Source: Cyclina sinensis (Eukaryota > Mollusca > Bivalvia > Venerida > Veneridae). From it: a stretch of 64,000 bases of DNA. The position numbers and the translations under genes are program-made. Location: assembly GCA_012932295.1 (NCBI GenBank), contig JAAONU010000010.1, positions 27,959,348 to 28,023,347 of the forward strand, given 5' to 3'. The notes under the pieces were generated by a model. That model saw nothing but the letters and a program-made list of their open reading frames with translations. It did no database searches and had not been told where the DNA came from. Below, piece by piece: positions 10,036-22,884 of this stretch (position 1 is the stretch's first letter; every line of letters starts with the position of its first letter).

Positions 10036-12490
10036 CGTCTCAAATTTCATAAACAGCTTTAAAACGTTTTGAAGTAAATAATTTCCCGCAAAATTCCAAA
10101 ACGGGCTAGCAGCCATGTGTCTTTGTGTGACCAAAAGAAGTAACATTCTTCAAAAATATATTTTGAACATAAATCACCTCTTTTAAAATGAGCTACGGAA
10201 ATGTCTTGGCATATAAGTTTGCTCATAGTCGGTCAGTCGGTCTATTAGATCAAACGGTTCCGATCAATCAATTGAGAACGCAGCAGCCTAGATCCTTTTT
10301 CGTATTAAGTAGGTTGAGAATATCGAGTAAATACCTCAATTGGCCTCAAAGATTAAGTCTGCTAGGGCCTGCACTACAAAAGGGGTTTTGGATCAATGTT
10401 CTTAGCACAACTGAATTCAGGACACCTAAGCTTTATAAAATCCTTGTGCTTAATGGGTACGTAAACACTTCATTTTAATCACAATGTCAAAGGTTAAGTA
10501 CAAACTATAGTACTTTAGATATTACTCTAGACACATTCAATTTGAAACTTGAAACGATGGGAAGGCATGCTAATAAGATGACTTTTATTATTTCATCCGA
10601 CTGGGTCAAAACTCTAGCTCACAGATTTATTGTAGTAACAATGTCAAAGGTTTAGTACACACAGTAGTACTTTAATAACGGTTTTATAGATATTACTCCA
10701 GACGCATTCAATTTGAAACTTGAAACAATGGGAAGGCATGATATTAAGATGACTTCTATTATGTTATACGACTGGGTCAAAATTCTACCTCACAGATTCA
10801 TGTACTTTAGAATTAGTTTCCAATCAATTACTCATGACCGACTTATTTCGGGACCCTCATAGTTTACAGAATGAAATAACACATTGAGTAGATAAACGAG
10901 TCTGTGCTAACTTGGTCATAGTGAAGCTCACATTGACCCATGATGAAGTCAAAGAGATGCAGTTGAAATTTTAAAAGGGAATCTAGAAGATAATACATGT
11001 TGACTGAATGTTACTTCGATAAAAAAGTCATTATTAAAACAGTGTCAAAACACATTTCCGAAGGTCATATCTGGTAGACGATGAAGTTCGAAGGCGCCTA
11101 TTTCTATCAAGGTATGCTTGCTCAATTTATGTAAAGGTACAAATAGAAGAAACTAAAAAAAAGACATATATTAAAAGATTAAGCTTTTGTTTCTGTTTAA
11201 AGGGAGAAAACTAAAACATTTGCCAATGTTTTACAACAGGAGTATCTATTCTGTATGAATACGATTTACACATGCATTTTTGTTATAATCAGGATTTTAT
11301 GCAAAAGATGTAGAGTGCTCCTCTTCTATATGACATTTAAACATGAATGAATATCGACTTGTTTTACTTGAAAGTTAATTGCCTTCGTTGTTTGAATATA
11401 AAAGTGTCACTGCAGTTACAAACGTTCGGCCGTCCGTCCGTTTTTTGTTCATTCTGTTATTCGGTTTTTCCTATTTTTTTTCTATCGGATTTTTTTGTTT
11501 GTTGACTCTTATTCCGATTAATTTATATACTGTAGTAGTTTTGTTTCAAGGAACAAATTTTGGGGGACTTTTAGAAAAGAAAACAATGAAATCAGAATAA
11601 GAAATCACTTATAAACCTGTATTCAGATCTTAATTTGACATTTGCTCTTTGCTTTTATTGTCCGCTCAAAGAAAGTTAACGGTTGAATGACCTATGTTAA
11701 CTTCTAATATTCTATTACTGGTCAATTCTTTGCCTGCTTTCTACGGGTACAGTGTAATTTTTAATCTCACAATCATTTCATTCACTATTTAATTACTTCT
11801 ATAGCCTATTTCCATTTTCAATGTACTAGCCTTAAAACAACACATATTCTTAAAAATATCATCTTATACAACTTCTGTTCGGGCAATTTGTTTGCAAATT
11901 GCGTGCAGATCAAACGATCACACGGTATAGCAAGTTCACTTCAGTAATACAACAATGTCCAACTACATGCATATTACTAAGGGGAGAAAACATCTACATA
12001 CATCTACAAAAAAACTGATACAAATAGGTTAAGATAAGAAATATTTTTATTTTATTGACCTGCACAGCTATACAAATTCAATAACAATATTATTATTGGA
12101 AAGCAAACAATAGCACAAGGCTCAATAGGCCTATAAAACATATATACAATACAATGTTTTTTATATGAATATTAGAATTACATAAATATATAATAGATTT
12201 TCTAACGATGGGCTTCTCAGAAATGTAACTTGTAGAAACTTTAGTTAGCAAAATGGGAACAATGCTATATACGTCATTACGTATTTTAGGTGTGAACTGC
12301 TCTTTCTAAAAAAAAATTATTTTTTGAAATATATGTTGTCTTTGGTAAAATTGTATTGACAATAAGTTTTTTTGTTCAGGTGCAAAGGCATTATAGTTAA
12401 AAATAAATTATCTCTCACATTCAACTACATTATGTGTACATTATGTGATGTTTATATATCAGTTATACACCAATGTATTGTACTTATCAA
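10036..12490. repeat. Segmental duplication block B, copy 1
   Basis: Collinear with 37769-39665 and, in pieces, with 52350-60790. Shared landmarks are CTCAAATTTCATAAACAGC, TTAGATCAAACGGTTCCGAT, AAACATTTCCGAAGGTCATA-like phrases, CTGATAGAAATAG-type phrases and a CAATAGCACA stretch. No conserved open frame runs through the copies, so it is probably non-coding DNA 3' of the fucosyltransferase genes. Within copy 1 two sub-blocks (10475-10600 and 10640-10800) repeat each other, each holding TTTGAAACTTGAAAC and GGGAAGGCATG. Confidence 0.85.
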
Positions 12491-12494
12491 AGTT

Positions 12495-12560
12495 GAAAAC
12501 GTGAACGCCATGGGTTCAAACCCCGCACAAGCCAGATTTTATTTTTTCTAATTGGTTGAA
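12495..12560 (+). repeat. tRNA-like B-box remnant (SINE)
   Basis: GGGTTCAAACCCCG at 12512 is a strong Pol III B-box, followed by an AT-rich tail. No convincing A-box precedes it, so it is probably a truncated SINE. Confidence 0.3.
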
Positions 12561-12569
12561 AAGGAGAGA

Positions 12570-12905
12570 AAATTATCCATCAAAATGGGAGAAGAATGTC
12601 CACAGACTTCAAAGAATGAAAGGAATAAGTTATTAAGAAGCAACTGAAAGTAATGACGGAAAAGTCAAAGATGACGGACAGGATGAAAGAATAATGGGCA
12701 AGAAAGCTTGCACCAAAAGATCTGACAGAAAGATGTGTAATACAATAAGTGACAGGCAAAATAAAATATACGTTTAGCTTTGGAGCATTAACTGGGATCA
12801 GTAATCTATATGAAAGAGTTGAAATAGATACTACAGCCACAAAAGTTAAATTCTGAAGAAAGTAAAGACAACCCCACTCCAGTATACGCTGAAATCTGAC
12901 GGTTT
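12570..12905 (+). pseudogene. Transposon-protein-like remnant, copy 1
   Basis: Nucleotide sequence matches 43470-43830 across several hundred bases, with indels. Mixed frames give pieces such as KACTKRSDRKMCN, ISDRQNKIYV and WSINWD, resembling a Cys-containing region found upstream of DDE-transposase domains in some invertebrate proteins; that family call is tentative. Stops and frameshifts are frequent, so it is dead. It marks the same relative position as the copy-2 remnant, on the 3' side of the fucosyltransferase. Confidence 0.4.
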
Positions 12906-14200
12906 ACAGATTGTAGTTCGTAAACTGTTTTAGCAACATTTGGAATAGGGGAGAGAATGATGTATGATTGGTAAGAGGAGAAACAGAGTGATGACGCGTT
13001 CTAAGGATGGCAGTTTGTATGAGAATTACTCACAAGGACATACGAAACAGTTAGACCATTCATTTTGTTAGCCAAAAGTAAACTCACGAAATCTATACTC
13101 TGTTTTTCTTTGTTTCAATTCCAAGTTTAACTTTTTTAATATTATGTGATAGTTTAGCCATATTTATGTTAGTTTTTATTATCATGATAAAAGAATGTCA
13201 AAACCATGGTTATTCGATTTCAAAGTAGTGCGAGAATTTGCCTGTCTGAATTTGTCTATAAGCTGTAGTCTAAGGTAAGAAAGCTTGTTGGGAAGATCTT
13301 AATTATAATTGTTAACGGTTGTTTCAGAACATCTGCTTACACAACCTTGCTTTAGAGACATTACTAAATCTTCTTCAAGTAATAATGTGTTTGTTGTTGC
13401 ATAAGAAATACATTTACAGTACAGAACAAACCTCTCAATCAAATATTATTAATTTTGTAAAATCTCATTCCGAAATCATTTTTTATCATAATATATCTTG
13501 TATTGTCTGTTTTGTTAGCACGTGTGTTGAAAGTCAATATGATTTGAAACGTATTTATAATAGTTTTCACTGAGTAAAATCTTTAGAATCAATGGATTTT
13601 GTTAGACAAAAGTTTCGGCGTCAGTATGACAGAAAATAAATTAATCAACTACTTATTTAATTAACTATGTTTTACTTGCTAGTATGGAGGCGCCACTTCT
13701 GAGAGTCTTCTTCCAATCAAGTTAGGCAGATCCTAAGATATTTTGCTTTGTAGCTTTCTTGGTTGTAATGGGACCAAACTCAATACACATGTGTCCCCCA
13801 AATTCCAACTAATTTCGCTTGTAAAAGGTTGATAGGGCTACAATGCTATTTGATGTAATATTATTTCCTACGGTATCCATTGTCGTAATAAACCTTACTC
13901 ACTTCAAGAACAATAGACAAAAAAGAACAGAACCAGTTACTATTTTTTTATTTAACAGTTTGTATTGATAACGTATCGATGTATTTGAAAGTAAGCTTCT
14001 TAAAAGTCGGATAATACTATATACGCCGAAATTATATTTCAGTTAGGTCGTTTATTACTTATAAAACAATTTCGAAACAGTCTTAGGATAGTATTTTTCT
14101 TCAAAAAGCCCAATTTAATGAGGGCTGACCAAATGTTTATTAGTATTCTAATATCTTAAACGTATTTTCTATAGTTAGAAAACCAAAGATTCGAAATGAA
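12906..14200. other. Spacer, no gene seen
   Basis: AT-rich sequence that is absent from the equivalent place in copy 2, where the remnant runs almost directly into the fucosyltransferase 3' end. From about 14140 it resembles 63118-63530, the 3' flank of the third gene. Confidence 0.5.
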
Positions 14201-14410
14201 ATAAAACTTATTTTCATATGACATGTTCTCCGAATTTTGATGTGATTGGCAGTTTGAAAAAAGAACAAAACATAACCATCTTACAATATGTTAAGGTGTC
14301 AGAAATACTCAGCCAAACTTAGCTTGATTGTCCTTTTCATTTTACGTGCTTGTTGCATACTCAATACGCTACAAAAATAAAGAGCATTAAGCTTTTCAAA
14401 AGTGATCGGA

Positions 14411-15529
14411 TTATGGAAGACCAATCCAATCTAAAGGATAATAGTCCTGTCGATTTAGTCTTGAACTTAAACTACTTCCTGGTTCTGGGTACCCATTGAA
14501 ATATACAGTCTTGCCTCCCGACAGCCACGCTCCCCACCATCCAAACGTTCCAGATGTTACAATCACGTGGTCACATAGCATCAGCAGACACATGTCATTG
14601 CCTGGGTCATTAAAAGGACTTAGAATAATGTTATTTATGTTCTCCTTACACCAAGCCTTCTCATCACTGACAGCGATGAACGTAACATTAACATATTTCC
14701 TTGAATAAAACGCCCTGGCTTTCTTAATAAACGTTACGTTGGCAGTAACAAAACCTTGCCTTTCATAACGACTTTCTGTGAAGTCACCTCGACGAATATG
14801 AATACACACCACTTGATATCCAGGTCTTGCAATGCTTTGTAAGAATTGTCTTGCTTTTTGTACATGTACTGTCTCTGATCTAAATATGTCGCGCAACATA
14901 TGCTTTGCTTCTTCAAAGTATTTCCATGACTGTAAGTATCCATGAAGACTTACATTTTTGCCTGAATTAAACTCTTTAGAACAATTGTAATAAACGGCAG
15001 ATTTTTTGCATTCACACGTAATGTCATCTTTAATTTCTCTGAAATGTTTTTCCTCTACTATATTTGGAAGTTTGAAATATGTAGCCAGTGAAATGTTTCC
15101 TGGAATTAGTGGAATAGCGTCATATTTATAAGCCATTCCAATAAGGGAAGCAACTTGAAACAACTGATTACCTATCCTACCTTGTATTTCTTTTGACATA
15201 ACAAAACGGTTGCAGAGCCCATGCTGATTTGCCATTGCATCTTTCATCCAAGTTTCTGTTGCGTAATTCCAGGAATTAATAGGAAAGTTTTCTGCCCCAC
15301 CGTATGCAAGTTCAAGCAAGGTGAGGTTCTTCCATGATAGCAGAAAGCACTGTTTAGTTCTTTGCTTTATATCCTTGATATCCTTAACACAGCCATTTGA
15401 CTGTCTGAAATGTAGATGCTGACAAATATGGTTTGAGACGCAGTATAATGCTAGAGCCACAAATATGAAAATCACTATTAACTTTCTTGATATGTGATAC
15501 TTTACCTGTTTCACACAAAATTTGATCAT
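14411..15529 (-). CDS. Alpha-1,2-fucosyltransferase, GT11 family (copy 1)
   Basis: Predicted Golgi type II membrane enzyme moving L-fucose from GDP-fucose to terminal galactose in alpha-1,2 linkage. It is an intact single exon of 372 residues. A short cytosolic tail precedes a membrane anchor at about 17-32 (LIVIFIFVALALYCVS). The catalytic domain has GRIGNQLFQ (117-125), the GT11 nucleotide-sugar motif HIRRGD (244-249) and TSGTFGWWGAWLSGG (325-339). Six N-glycosylation sequons are present (N68, N145, N182, N192, N264, N281). The ATG is the first in frame after an upstream stop. Length and motif order match animal FUT1/FUT2-like proteins; the exact acceptor cannot be read from the sequence. 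Nearest relatives are the two other copies in this window, same strand. Confidence 0.93.
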   Translation of the reverse strand: MIKFCVKQVKYHISRKLIVIFIFVALALYCVSNHICQHLHFRQSNGCVKDIKDIKQRTKQCFLLSWKNLTLLELAYGGAENFPINSWNYATETWMKDAMANQHGLCNRFVMSKEIQGRIGNQLFQVASLIGMAYKYDAIPLIPGNISLATYFKLPNIVEEKHFREIKDDITCECKKSAVYYNCSKEFNSGKNVSLHGYLQSWKYFEEAKHMLRDIFRSETVHVQKARQFLQSIARPGYQVVCIHIRRGDFTESRYERQGFVTANVTFIKKARAFYSRKYVNVTFIAVSDEKAWCKENINNIILSPFNDPGNDMCLLMLCDHVIVTSGTFGWWGAWLSGGKTVYFNGYPEPGSSLSSRLNRQDYYPLDWIGLP

Positions 15530-16470
15530 TTTAAATAGTTTCTGTCCTCGTTGTGTCTTTAATTACTGGTTATTTTTCGCATCGACATCTTTGTGTGTTT
15601 CGTTTCTTCGTAATCCTGTACAGGTGTATTCTTTATTTTATTTTCTGTTCATATTTTTCACAGTACAGGCGTTTGTGGAAGTTTTTACAATGCACTCTTC
15701 CGGGTTTTTTATCATTATTATATATGTACTTTTAGCCTGCTACAGTAAAATGTCAAAAAATCATTATTTGCACTTTCAGAGGTCCTATACTTCACTTTAA
15801 TTTACAAAATCGTGTCGTAAGGAGCAAGTTTCACCTTTCATGTTTCAGGTACGCTAGTCCACTTCCAGAGATTTACGTTACCCAATTCTTGTCTTTATCT
15901 TCACCTGATATATCTCATATATCAAACCCGCCTTTAATTGCTTAAGTTCTTTCCTTAGCAGGATCTAAGGAAACTTGCTGGTAGCTGTCTAATGGTTGAT
16001 GAAAATTTGGCAGTAGATTCCAAACAGCGGAAAATTAAAACCTCAGAAAAACCTGTGTAAAAATGAAGAAAAATAATGGTTTCTGAGTAAGACTGAGATA
16101 TATTTCACCGCGTTAACCAAACATGGCATGAGAAGACCAGTGAAAATAACGTAATCTTGTTTAAGAGTAAGATGTACTTTAACTTTTCCCATAGTTAATA
16201 CTTTTCTAATACAAAAGACATTTTAATTACATATTACAGTGTATTCCTTGCTTTTCACAGAGATAGTTTTAAAAGAATAAAAAGTTTGTACATCTGGAAA
16301 TTCTAGCTGTAGTTGTGAAGAACATAATCAAACTAAGTTGCTGAGTCATTTTTCTTTTGTTACATAATAACATCAGAATATAAAGTTTTACACATTTGTA
16401 TAGGTAAAAAATTTACCCCGTTAGTCATGGGGTAGATACTTTAGTTTTAACATTACTTTTGACAAAATTT
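15530..16470. other. Upstream region of fucosyltransferase copy 1, no further gene
   Basis: Contains the presumed promoter. A weak match to the region upstream of copy 2 (ATTTTATTTTCTGTTCATA near 15640 versus ATTTTATTTTCAGTTCATA near 45104) suggests residual shared 5' sequence. No clear TATA box. Confidence 0.4.
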
Positions 16471-16474
16471 GATG

Positions 16475-16610
16475 ACTAGTCTCTGTGGCTAAGGAGTGTA
16501 GATCGTCGCTGAATATTTTACTGACCGAAAGGTCTAGGGTTCGAACACTGGTTCAGTCAAAACTCTTTCATTTCAGTTTTCATGGTGTATAGAAGTATAA
16601 TAATATGTTT
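16475..16610 (+). repeat. tRNA-derived SINE
   Basis: A-box-like TGGCTAAGGAGTG (16486) and B-box GGGTTCGAACACTGG (16537) are correctly spaced, followed by the body phrase GGTGTATAGAAG also seen after the head at 7597. The acceptor stem does not pair well, so it is not a tRNA gene. Confidence 0.6.
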
Positions 16611-17217
16611 TTCACACTTACATGTATCTCCACAACTTCTCTTAAATTTGAAAGAAAAATAATTTAGCTAAATTCTGTGAGTCAGTCGCTTTAACCTCTA
16701 ACACAAGAATTTTGGTTGGTTAGTAATTTTGGTAATTGGGCAAGGAGCTTGTTACTATTAACAAGATATAATACATTACACTACGACGGTACTAAAAATG
16801 ATTACTTTCCGTGTGTCTGATTGTTACCAAGTATACACAATAGCGTGGCTTGTGCTAGATAAAAATGCAATTTTAATGTTTCGAAAAGCGATCTATTTAA
16901 ATCAGTTAAAAATTACTATAAAATACTATAAAGTAATACTATAAATTATTATAAATTACTATCGCACTTTGACTAAAAGATGCATTCACACAAGACAAAA
17001 TTGTACTGAAATTACATAATTGTAATAAATGCAACGTCAGGCGACGGACAAAGCAGAGTTTATATTTCCTTTTACCCCAGAATGCGTTAAATTGTCAACT
17101 TTCAAGCGGGATTATATCTCATTTTAACATGTTCCAAGCTTTGTTTATCTTTTTTTCTTTAACATAAAAATGTTTACTAGAAATATACTTAAGAACAAAA
17201 TACATAATATAAAAACT

Positions 17218-17357
17218 CTTACACTGGTTGTAGGTACAGAAAGGAATATCCGGCTCGAGGGCAAATGTTAAATCGGTAACGACTAACGAGGCCGTGTTAC
17301 CGCTAAAACGTTACCTAAAAGCCGGATATTTCCGTCTGTACAGGCAGCCAGTGTAAG
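17218..17357. mobile_element. 140-bp foldback element (MITE-like)
   Basis: The left arm begins CTTACACTGG and has GAATATCCGGCT; the right arm has AGCCGGATATTTCC and ends CCAGTGTAAG. Arms of about 38 bp are near-complementary, with a further internal GGTAAC...GTTACC pairing. It has no coding capacity. Superfamily not determined. Confidence 0.75.
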
Positions 17358-18094
17358 ATTCTTTTTCTTGCTTATCACACATTAAAATTTGTGAAAAAAA
17401 TAACAAAAACAATATTTAGCAATATTTTTCTATGGTAGCGTATGAATTATAAATTCATTCATAACGGAATGGCGTCATTTAAAGCACGCGACTTATATTA
17501 CATGGTGGTGTAAGATCGGATTTTCTAGCACCTGTCTAAACAGTAGAAAATACGCTATAAACGTTTGCACTGAATATCTAAAGAACCACGTTGAGGTCTC
17601 TATTTTACTCAAACCAGAAACACCCATAAGAGACGAGACATTTTACCAATTAATTGGATCGAAAACATCAACCTACTTTAACAGGTATAAATTACACCAG
17701 ATTTTGGCCGCACTCATAAAAACTACACTCATATATTTTTATTGCTTTGCAAATTCTTATCTGGATTAAGACCGAACAATTACTAAGTTCTCTTTCTCTA
17801 AATACTTGAATGCCTGTTTCAATATATTCTATTTCTAAAATATGGAAACAATAGCAAAGAGAAATGTTCCTAATATTAAAGCAGGTAAAGATACTGAACA
17901 TATATTTGAAGTTTCAACAAAGTCTCTCTTACACTCATTGAGTTAAGCTTCTGACCAATATCAGGAAAAGACGTTTAAGCTGTCACTGCAATCTCGACAT
18001 TTATGATAAGAACATGGTCCTCACATGCGTTACGGTCTAGTGCATACCTTCCTATAATTGTATAAATACAACCTCTGACAACTGCCTCAGGGAA

Positions 18095-18180
18095 TCGATT
18101 CTTTGGCTCAAAGTTTAGAGTGTTTGAGTGTCACGCGGGAGATCAGAGTTCGAAGCCCGCTCTGATTTGTGTATTGGAAA
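18095..18180 (+). repeat. tRNA-like SINE head
   Basis: TTTGGCTCAAAGTTTAGAG (A-box region) and CAGAGTTCGAAGCCCGC (B-box) about 45 bp apart, followed by TCTGATTTGTG. Consistent with a tRNA-derived SINE; stem pairing is poor. Confidence 0.45.
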
Positions 18181-18199
18181 AATGCATTGCTTCTTTTTG

Positions 18200-21100
18200 T
18201 TACGGACTTTCATGTTCGTAAGACACACAACAAAGACATAAAGAATAACATTATAATTTATAATTATTAAATATTATTTCAAATAAATATATTATTAACA
18301 TATAATATAATTATTAATACATAACTATATTATATTTTAACATAGTTATAGATAATCAATAATAATAAAAATGTCAATAAAGGTAAACAAATGTGCCTAT
18401 GTATTGAAAATTCTTTCATGTATGGAAGAACTTGAGCCTAGACAAAAAAAAAATCAGACGAAAGCATGCACACACGTCAATGTCTGAGATGCCAATTGTG
18501 ACGACTATGTCGAGCTATCCGCAAGCGGGTTCGACAAATATCATACAAATGTGTTCATTCCAATGCTCAAATTTTGGTCTGATTTAGCCCAAGATACTAG
18601 GTGTAATAATGAAATATTGTTTGTATAAGGGAAATAACTCTAGACTAACATGTGATATCTGTCCCATAATAGAACATGACTATTGCCGCTTACCAAGAGT
18701 CCTTATTTGATTACGATTGTTGATTTATTGTGGATGCAAGAGTGCAAAACTGTAATTATGAACGGACGGACGACAGATATCCACCGATCCTGGGTCATCT
18801 TTACAGCTTTCTTTCTACAAATTAAAAGGAAGTGCAAAATATAATACTGCCTGACCATGTGATTATTCAGGCACGATAATTGTTTGGTTTTTCTCGTGTT
18901 TTTCGATGCTTAAGTAGTAACCTTTGCCTCTGGGGTTATTCTGACACCAGAGATAGCGTTTTATCAGTCTCCGTTAATGTTCATAGCACAAACAAGTGTT
19001 TCTGGCTTGTGTTTTTTAAGAAATTTTTAATCCATCTCTTACGTCCATGAATTTTATGTTTTTATTGAAATACATTGTTTACAAAATATCAATTAAAATT
19101 GAAATTAAAAAATTCGGCAGTGTATATTAAAGTTTGTATTTAAACGACAAATAGAAACTTCATAGGTCATTCAACAAGGAAATAAGATTAAACCCTTTTT
19201 ATAAACATTTTAATAAATCAGTTTCAAAATTAAATATTCAACATTCGTCAAGTTATCCCAGGTAAATATTTGACTGACAAGTATTATGCAGTAAGAAATA
19301 TTTTAGTCCCCAAACACAAATATGGATTTTGGAGGTGTTTTTGCCTAAACATTTTGTCAACCATGTTGGAAAGGAATGTACGTTACATTATGTATAAATA
19401 TCTTTTACAATAAACAGGCTTTGCGGCTGAAAAAGAGCAATTATTTTACATTATTTTGTGGCAAATATCTTTAAAAATGTGTTTCTTTTATTTTTAAACA
19501 AACTAGCAACAGAAATAAATAATCAAGAAAAACTTCCAGACTTCTCTGGAACAGAGAAATAAGTATTGAAAAATGAACAAAAAACTTTAAATACGTTGGG
19601 GAAAAAAGCGAATCACAAATTAGAGCTCATTGTCTTGTTAGGATCTGCCTTATAAAGGGCAAAACTAAACATTTCAACACACAGAGTTCACAATCAATTT
19701 TTGCATTTTCAGACTAAGTTGCACAGAATGGTTTCTGCTTTTTCAGTCGAATTCAATTAAAAGTATAATAGTGTTGTTTGTCGTTTAAATTTACTTCACA
19801 GATATGAAGTTTTGTGATAGATGTAAGATGTTAAGGTGTAGGCCAAAGAATGTGATGATTTATCTATCTTTCTGGATACGTTTATATTTTTTTTTACCTG
19901 TGCCGGATAATTTTACCAACGCGTATAGAAGCGTTTTGTTTTGTCAAACTGTGGGCAGGAAAGGTATATAAACCAGCAGATCTTAAAGACAGAACCTACA
20001 TTATAAATATGAAAATTCAAGCCACAGGTTGTTACACTGTTTGACTATAAATTTTGAAAAAAAGCAAACGAACAAACAAAAACAAAAATATGTTGTTGTT
20101 AAATTTAGTAACTGTTATAAAAAATGTTATTAAAACGCTTATCAGGAAAATATCTTGTGTTTTATGATTAGTACATGATTTATGATAATATTTTTTTAAA
20201 GTGGCAATTGGTTTGAAATCCCAGTCATAATATAATAGACCTAATATCTAATCTGAGGTACTCAAAGGAAAACAAATATAAGGTAATCAATTTCTTTAGA
20301 CATTGTTGAGATAAGTCTTAACATAATAATAATAATAATAATAATAATACACTAATGACAAATTATTTTACTAATCTAAATGCACGGTCAACAATGATTA
20401 CTTACCTGCTATTTTTGTTCTAGAAAATGAGCAATTTTGAGAACTCTTGGTTAAAGGAAAACCGCACAGAGGTCTGCTACAAATCCATGAACCAAGATAA
20501 AATGGTTTTAGACGTAGAACTTTCATGTTTTCTAGAATGCCTAGGCAAAATAAGTAGAGGCGAAAAAGTAATAGTGTCATTCTAATAGCTTTTTTAATTT
20601 TTTTTACTAAGATCACTCTGCCTGTCTCCCTCGCGTCATTATTTCTGCAGAAAAGTCTATTATTAGGGGCTGAGGGTTTAACAAGCCATATGTTATATAA
20701 ATCTTATTTCTAAAACTGATGAGAAAACATATCAGTATTAGCCTTAACCAGGAGTTTTGATCTTCAAACTATGACAAACGATTGCAAGATCTGAAAATAA
20801 TTTTCAGTGCAAAACTATTCTAAATAAATATCAAATAACAGGGAGACAAAATAGTCTTACTCCGATCCCGCAAAAAGCTTTCAATCTTTGTTTTCTTATT
20901 CCGACTATATAACAACCGAAACTAACAAAAATGTCATTAGTGATTAAACAAAACATATTTGCAAACAAGTAAACATAAGTATCACTTTCAATACTCACAC
21001 AGTGATAAATGAATGATATATATCAGTTGCTTTAACTTTAATCAATTTAACTTTTTTAATTTGGATTTATAAATTATGTTTAAGGATCTGCAATAATTAA

Positions 21101-22170
21101 ATATTTTAAACAACAGTAATCGTATTTTATTCTGACGACAGTTAATCAATCAGAACCAAACCAAATGCAAACCAATCTTAGAAAGAGGTCAAGGTTTCAT
21201 TGACTGTTTTATGTTCCTGTTGGCGGTAAATATACCTAACCGGTTTCGCATATATTATTTTCATTTCATCCAATGACCAAAAAGCTTTCTATACTATCAG
21301 AGCTTCACTAAATGAAACATATTTCAAACAGTTTTTTAATTCAACTTCTTGATTTAAAAGTAAAATCTACTTACTTTGTACTTCTGAGGACTGACTGCAA
21401 TGTCTTCCGACAAGAACTACATCACTCTTTACTCTCAATCAGAAGTTTCAACAACTTATTCCACTAGCATTAGTTTTTTTACTAATACAGGACAGGAATA
21501 TGGTTTACGCACGGTCTCGTTCCCATTATAGACAATTGATAAGAAATGACATCACGCTATGTACATTTTCGGATAAGTTCACATTTTATAAAGCATGTAA
21601 TTTATTTCTCAGCCATGGTTGTTCTAATTGATTAATTATGCAAATGTTGCAAGATGATTTCTGTTGCATGGTTACCAATAAGATTTTGTGGTCTACCCGA
21701 GATCTTATTCTGCGAAACTATAATTTACACAATTTTCTTTGAACTGAAATTTCATTTAGTTTCACAGACTTGTTTTATTTAAGATGTCTGCCTGTACTTT
21801 AATTCTTATAACATAATTCAAATACTCTAATATCTTTTAAACTCAAGTTATTGAGCGGAAACCATTTTCTCATTTAAGTGTCTGCTTATTAAATTGAAAG
21901 GCCTAAAGTTGGATGATAAGTATGACATTTAAGAAGATAATATCGATGTAAAATTTAAGGACTTTTAAGAAAACAGTTACCTTTCTTATCCGGTCACTTG
22001 AAATGTTAAATGCTTTTCAACTAAGCCCTCTGTCACAATTCTACAAGACAACAGACCATACTTTGTCAGTTTCATTTTGTGTTTCATCGATTCAATTAAT
22101 ATATTGTTCAACATGGTCAAAACGAAAACATGTTTGTTTTAAAAAAAACATCGACAAATAAAACAAGAAC
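18200..22170. other. AT-rich spacer, no gene seen
   Basis: Includes a low-complexity A/T stretch at 18250-18370 and an ATA trinucleotide microsatellite at about 20318-20348. Open frames are short and not recognisable. Confidence 0.5.
20318..20348. repeat. AAT/ATA microsatellite
   Basis: About ten perfect trinucleotide units. Confidence 0.95.
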
Positions 22171-22179
22171 TGTCACTGT

Positions 22180-22880
22180 AAGATGACAATGCCCCCGAAC
22201 GTGGTGCTTTGACCTTTGAACTGAGAAACAGTCATTCAGTGGTCAAGGTCAAATAAATATAGGTCAGTGGGAAGGTCTTATCCAAAGGGGGTTGTGTCCA
22301 AGTATGAAGTAATTTCATTTACTTATAATGAAGTTATGGGCAATGTTAAAGTTTCTGGGCAAATGGATCTTCAAGGTGAAGGTCATTCAGGGGTCAAGGT
22401 CTAACAAATATAGTTCCGTGGGAAGACCTTGTCCAAAGGGGTGTTGTGTTTAAGTATGAAGTGTATCCACTTACCAATTTGGAAGTTATGGCCAAATATT
22501 AGTTTTTGAACAATTGGATATTCAGGGGTCAAGGTCAAATAATTAAAGGTCAGTGGGAAGGTCTTGTCCAAAGGGGTGTTGTGTCCAAGGATGAAGTAAA
22601 TCCACTTACTAGTAAGGAAGTTATGGGCAATGTTGAAGTTTTTGGACAATTGGATATTCAAGGTAAAGGTCATTCAGGGGTCAAGGTCAAATAAATATAG
22701 GTCAGTGGAAAGGCCTTGTCCAAAGGGGTGTTGTGTTCAAGTATGAAGTAAATCCACTAACTAATAAGAAAGTTATTGCCAATGTTAAAGTTTTCGGACG
22801 GACTGACGGATTGATTGACGGACGGACGGACGGACAGTTCAAAAACTGTATGCCTCCCTTCGGGGGCATAAAAATGCAGT
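22180..22880 (+). mobile_element. Dispersed element with ~150-bp internal tandem units
   Basis: Ends are inverted: AATGCCCCCGAA near 22190 and TTCGGGGGCATAA near 22860. Inside are four tandem units of about 136-151 bp, each with AAGGTC, a TGGGAAGGTCTTGTCC-like phrase (22263, 22413, 22549, 22700) and a GTTATGGGCAATGTT-like phrase. A GACG/GACGGACGG simple repeat (22797-22838) precedes the right end. Open frames here are repeat-derived. Confidence 0.7.
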
Positions 22881-22884
22881 CCTG

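Noticed and set aside
9108..10072. Several 60-90 codon frames on both strands
   Set aside because: They are produced by the CCGTAT/ATACGG subterminal arrays of the transposon.
12580..12840. 86-codon minus-strand frame
   Set aside because: Opposite strand of a plus-strand pseudogene remnant that repeats at 43470-43830.
16475..16560. Functional tRNA gene (also at 18095, 29633, 47735)
   Set aside because: A- and B-boxes are present but the acceptor and anticodon stems do not pair, and shared tails mark them as SINEs.
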